From contig CAMPIG010000249.1 in the NCBI GenBank assembly GCA_946886255.1, positions 1 to 7,176 of the forward strand: a DNA stretch of 7,176 nt, written 5' to 3'. Numbering within the stretch: the first letter of the stretch is position 1; the number at the start of each line of letters is the position of its first letter. Positions 5,717 to 7,176 of this stretch are shown piece after piece. The position numbers and the translations under genes were made by a program. Source of the stretch: an uncultured Cellvibrio sp. Lineage in GTDB: Bacteria; Pseudomonadota; Gammaproteobacteria; Pseudomonadales; Cellvibrionaceae. The notes below the pieces were generated by a model. The model was not told where the DNA came from. It searched no databases and saw only the letters and a list, made by a program, of their open reading frames with translations.

Positions 5717-7024
5717 ATGCCCTCGGTTGATTCAAATTTACTAAACGATCTACAGGCTCGCGGATTAATTGCTCAGACAACGGGTGGTGAGTCATTGGCT
5801 GATTATTTGAGCTCCGGAGCGCGCACTCTGTATAGCGGTTTTGATCCAACGGCGGATAGTCTCCATATTGGCCATTTAGTTCCCTTGCTAGCCCTGAAAA
5901 GATTTCAGATTGCAGGCCATAAGCCTATTGCACTGGTTGGTGGTGCTACTGGCCTGGTGGGAGACCCCAGCTTTAAAGCTCAGGAGCGTAAGTTGAACAC
6001 GCCGGATATCGTTGCGGGCTGGGCTGATCGACTTAAGCAGCAAGTCAGTTGCTTTATTGACTTTGATTGTGGGGGCAACGCTGCAGAGGTGGTTAACAAC
6101 CTTGATTGGGTTGGCCAAATGAATGTGCTGACCTTCCTGCGTGATGTAGGAAAGCATTTCTCTATTAACAATATGATTAACAAGGAATCAGTCAAGCAGC
6201 GTATTGAGCGTGAAGGGGAGGGTATTTCCTTCACCGAATTTACTTACATGTTGCTTCAATCCCTGGATTTTGCCGAACTTTACCAGCGCTACAATTGCAC
6301 CTTGCAGATCGGTGGCAGTGACCAGTGGGGTAATATCACCGGCGGTATTGATTTAACTCGCCGGTTGCATGGTGGGCATGTCTATGGGCTGACCATGCCC
6401 TTGGTTACGAAGGCTGATGGAACGAAATTTGGTAAAACTGAGAGCGGAACCATATGGCTCGACCCAAATAAAACCTCTCCTTATGTGTTTTATCAGTTCT
6501 GGTTGAATACAGCTGATGCGGATGTATATAAATTCTTGAGATATTTCACCTTCATTAATATCAATGACATTGATGATATTGAGAAAGCCGATCGCAATCG
6601 TGACTCCAAGCCAGAAGCTCAGCGCATTCTTGCTGAAGAAATGACTCGCTTGGTGCACGGCAATAGCGGCCTTTTGGCTGCTCAAAGAATTACCCAGGCT
6701 TTGTTTACTGATGATCTGCAGGGTTTGGGTCAGAACGATTTCGAACAGTTGCGGCTGGATGGGTTGCCGTCATCTAATATTGAGCGGAGCCAGTTGGCTG
6801 ATGTACCTCTTACGCAATTATTGGCTGATGCACAAATGGCTGCATCGGGTAAGCAAGTAAAGGATGCGCTTGCTCGTGAGGCTGTATTTATTAACGGCCA
6901 GTCGAAATCTACTGCAGATAATATGAAAACTCTCGAGTGTTTTATGCCCGAAGCTTCCTATTTTGGAAAGTTCTATGTGTGCAGGCTCGGTAAAAAGAAG
7001 TATCACCTGTTTGAGGTAAGTTAA
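5717..7024 (+). CDS. tyrS: Tyrosyl-tRNA synthetase TyrS
   Basis: TyrS charges tRNA-Tyr with tyrosine through a tyrosyl-adenylate and works as a homodimer. Numbered from ATG 5717, the protein has 435 residues and aligns along its whole length with E. coli TyrS (424 residues, from memory). The class I HIGH motif is exact (50-53), after [12 protein letters not shown]. The KMSKS-equivalent is KFGKT at 237-241. Tyr177, Gln181 and Asp184 in YMLLQSLDF match the tyrosine-recognition residues, and [11 protein letters not shown] lies at 197-207. The C-terminal S4-type tRNA-binding domain spans about 365-430. GTG codons at 5702 and 5705 are in frame, but ATG 5717 fits the E. coli N-terminus better (MASSNL against MPSVDSNL). 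None of these starts has a strong ribosome site. The gene is divergent from mepM. A stable-RNA promoter lies downstream. Confidence 0.96.
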   Translation: MPSVDSNLLNDLQARGLIAQTTGGESLADYLSSGARTLYSGFDPTADSLHIGHLVPLLALKRFQIAGHKPIALVGGATGLVGDPSFKAQERKLNTPDIVAGWADRLKQQVSCFIDFDCGGNAAEVVNNLDWVGQMNVLTFLRDVGKHFSINNMINKESVKQRIEREGEGISFTEFTYMLLQSLDFAELYQRYNCTLQIGGSDQWGNITGGIDLTRRLHGGHVYGLTMPLVTKADGTKFGKTESGTIWLDPNKTSPYVFYQFWLNTADADVYKFLRYFTFININDIDDIEKADRNRDSKPEAQRILAEEMTRLVHGNSGLLAAQRITQALFTDDLQGLGQNDFEQLRLDGLPSSNIERSQLADVPLTQLLADAQMAASGKQVKDALAREAVFINGQSKSTADNMKTLECFMPEASYFGKFYVCRLGKKKYHLFEVS

Positions 7025-7030
7025 GTTCTG

Positions 7031-7060
7031 AAAGTGCCTCACCTTTATTTGCTGTTTTTT
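7031..7060 (+). terminator. Weak candidate terminator after tyrS
   Basis: AAAGTG (7031-7036) can pair with CACCTTT (7040-7046) with one bulged C and a three-base loop. An interrupted T-rich stretch follows, ending in six Ts at 7055-7060. The stem is short and the T-run is displaced, so it is a poor intrinsic terminator; no better one is visible before the downstream promoter. Confidence 0.25.
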
Positions 7061-7120
7061 GTATTCAAAGTGGTCGAGTTGTGCGTTGATTGGTCTGATT
7101 TGAATATTAATTGTTCGCTG

Positions 7121-7171
7121 GAAAAAATAATTGCAAAAAGGAGTTGCGCGGGTCGGGAAAGCGGGTATTAT
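7121..7171 (+). promoter_or_regulatory. Stable-RNA (rrn P1-type) promoter with UP element
   Basis: TTGCGC (7144-7149) and TATTAT (7166-7171) are separated by 16 bp, the spacing typical of rRNA P1 promoters. The -10 is followed at once by GCGCG, the GC-rich discriminator linked to stringent control by ppGpp and DksA. Upstream, 7121-7140 is an A/T-rich block with two A-runs, matching the position and composition of an UP element bound by the RNA polymerase alpha subunit. Transcription would start near 7178, just outside the window. In Pseudomonas, as I recall, a 16S rRNA gene follows this tyrS, so an rrn operon is the favoured target; a tRNA operon is the alternative. Confidence 0.7.
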
Positions 7172-7176
7172 GCGCG

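Noticed and set aside
6353..6685. 110-codon minus-strand ORF opposite tyrS
   Set aside because: It lies within the conserved catalytic region of TyrS; no independent evidence of coding.
1..7176. Mobile element, defence island, CRISPR or phage cargo
   Set aside because: No transposase, integrase, direct-repeat array or compositional break was seen; all large genes are intact housekeeping or conserved envelope genes.

Overview
The window is a conserved chromosomal housekeeping block from a gammaproteobacterium. Moderate GC content, an E. coli-like TyrS and ErpA, and the gene order argC / membrane protein / bactofilin / erpA / (anmK and mepM on the opposite strand) / tyrS match my memory of the Pseudomonas argC-tyrS region. 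A Cellvibrio-like or other Pseudomonadales/Cellvibrionales organism is my inference; the sequence alone does not prove it. I see no insertion sequence, phage gene, CRISPR array, tRNA or complete rRNA gene.

Left arm (plus strand, 33-2912): argC (arginine biosynthesis) is followed by a single-pass membrane protein with a coiled coil (DUF6776-like), a bactofilin, and erpA (Fe-S cluster carrier). The erpA upstream region is the most informative regulatory stretch. A good sigma70 promoter has its -35 box inside a near-complete IscR type 1 site, and the predicted mRNA starts with a small CCUCC/GGAGG hairpin.

Centre (minus strand, 2918-5512): mepM (M23 murein endopeptidase) and anmK (anhydro-MurNAc kinase) are six bases apart and form a two-gene unit for cell-wall cleavage and wall-sugar recycling. 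anmK converges on erpA with only five bases between the stop codons.

Right arm (plus strand, 5513-7176): a divergent region of about 200 bp separates mepM from tyrS (tyrosyl-tRNA synthetase). After tyrS, the last 150 bases hold no gene. They end in a strong stable-RNA-type promoter: A-rich UP element, -35, 16-bp spacer, TATTAT, GC discriminator. An rRNA operon (or tRNA genes) probably begins just past the window.

Three of the genes (membrane coiled-coil protein, bactofilin, MepM) plus AnmK concern the cell envelope. I found no clearly new system. The least understood part is the membrane coiled-coil protein next to the bactofilin, which could form a bactofilin-anchored envelope complex. No stretch over 300 bases lacks a gene.
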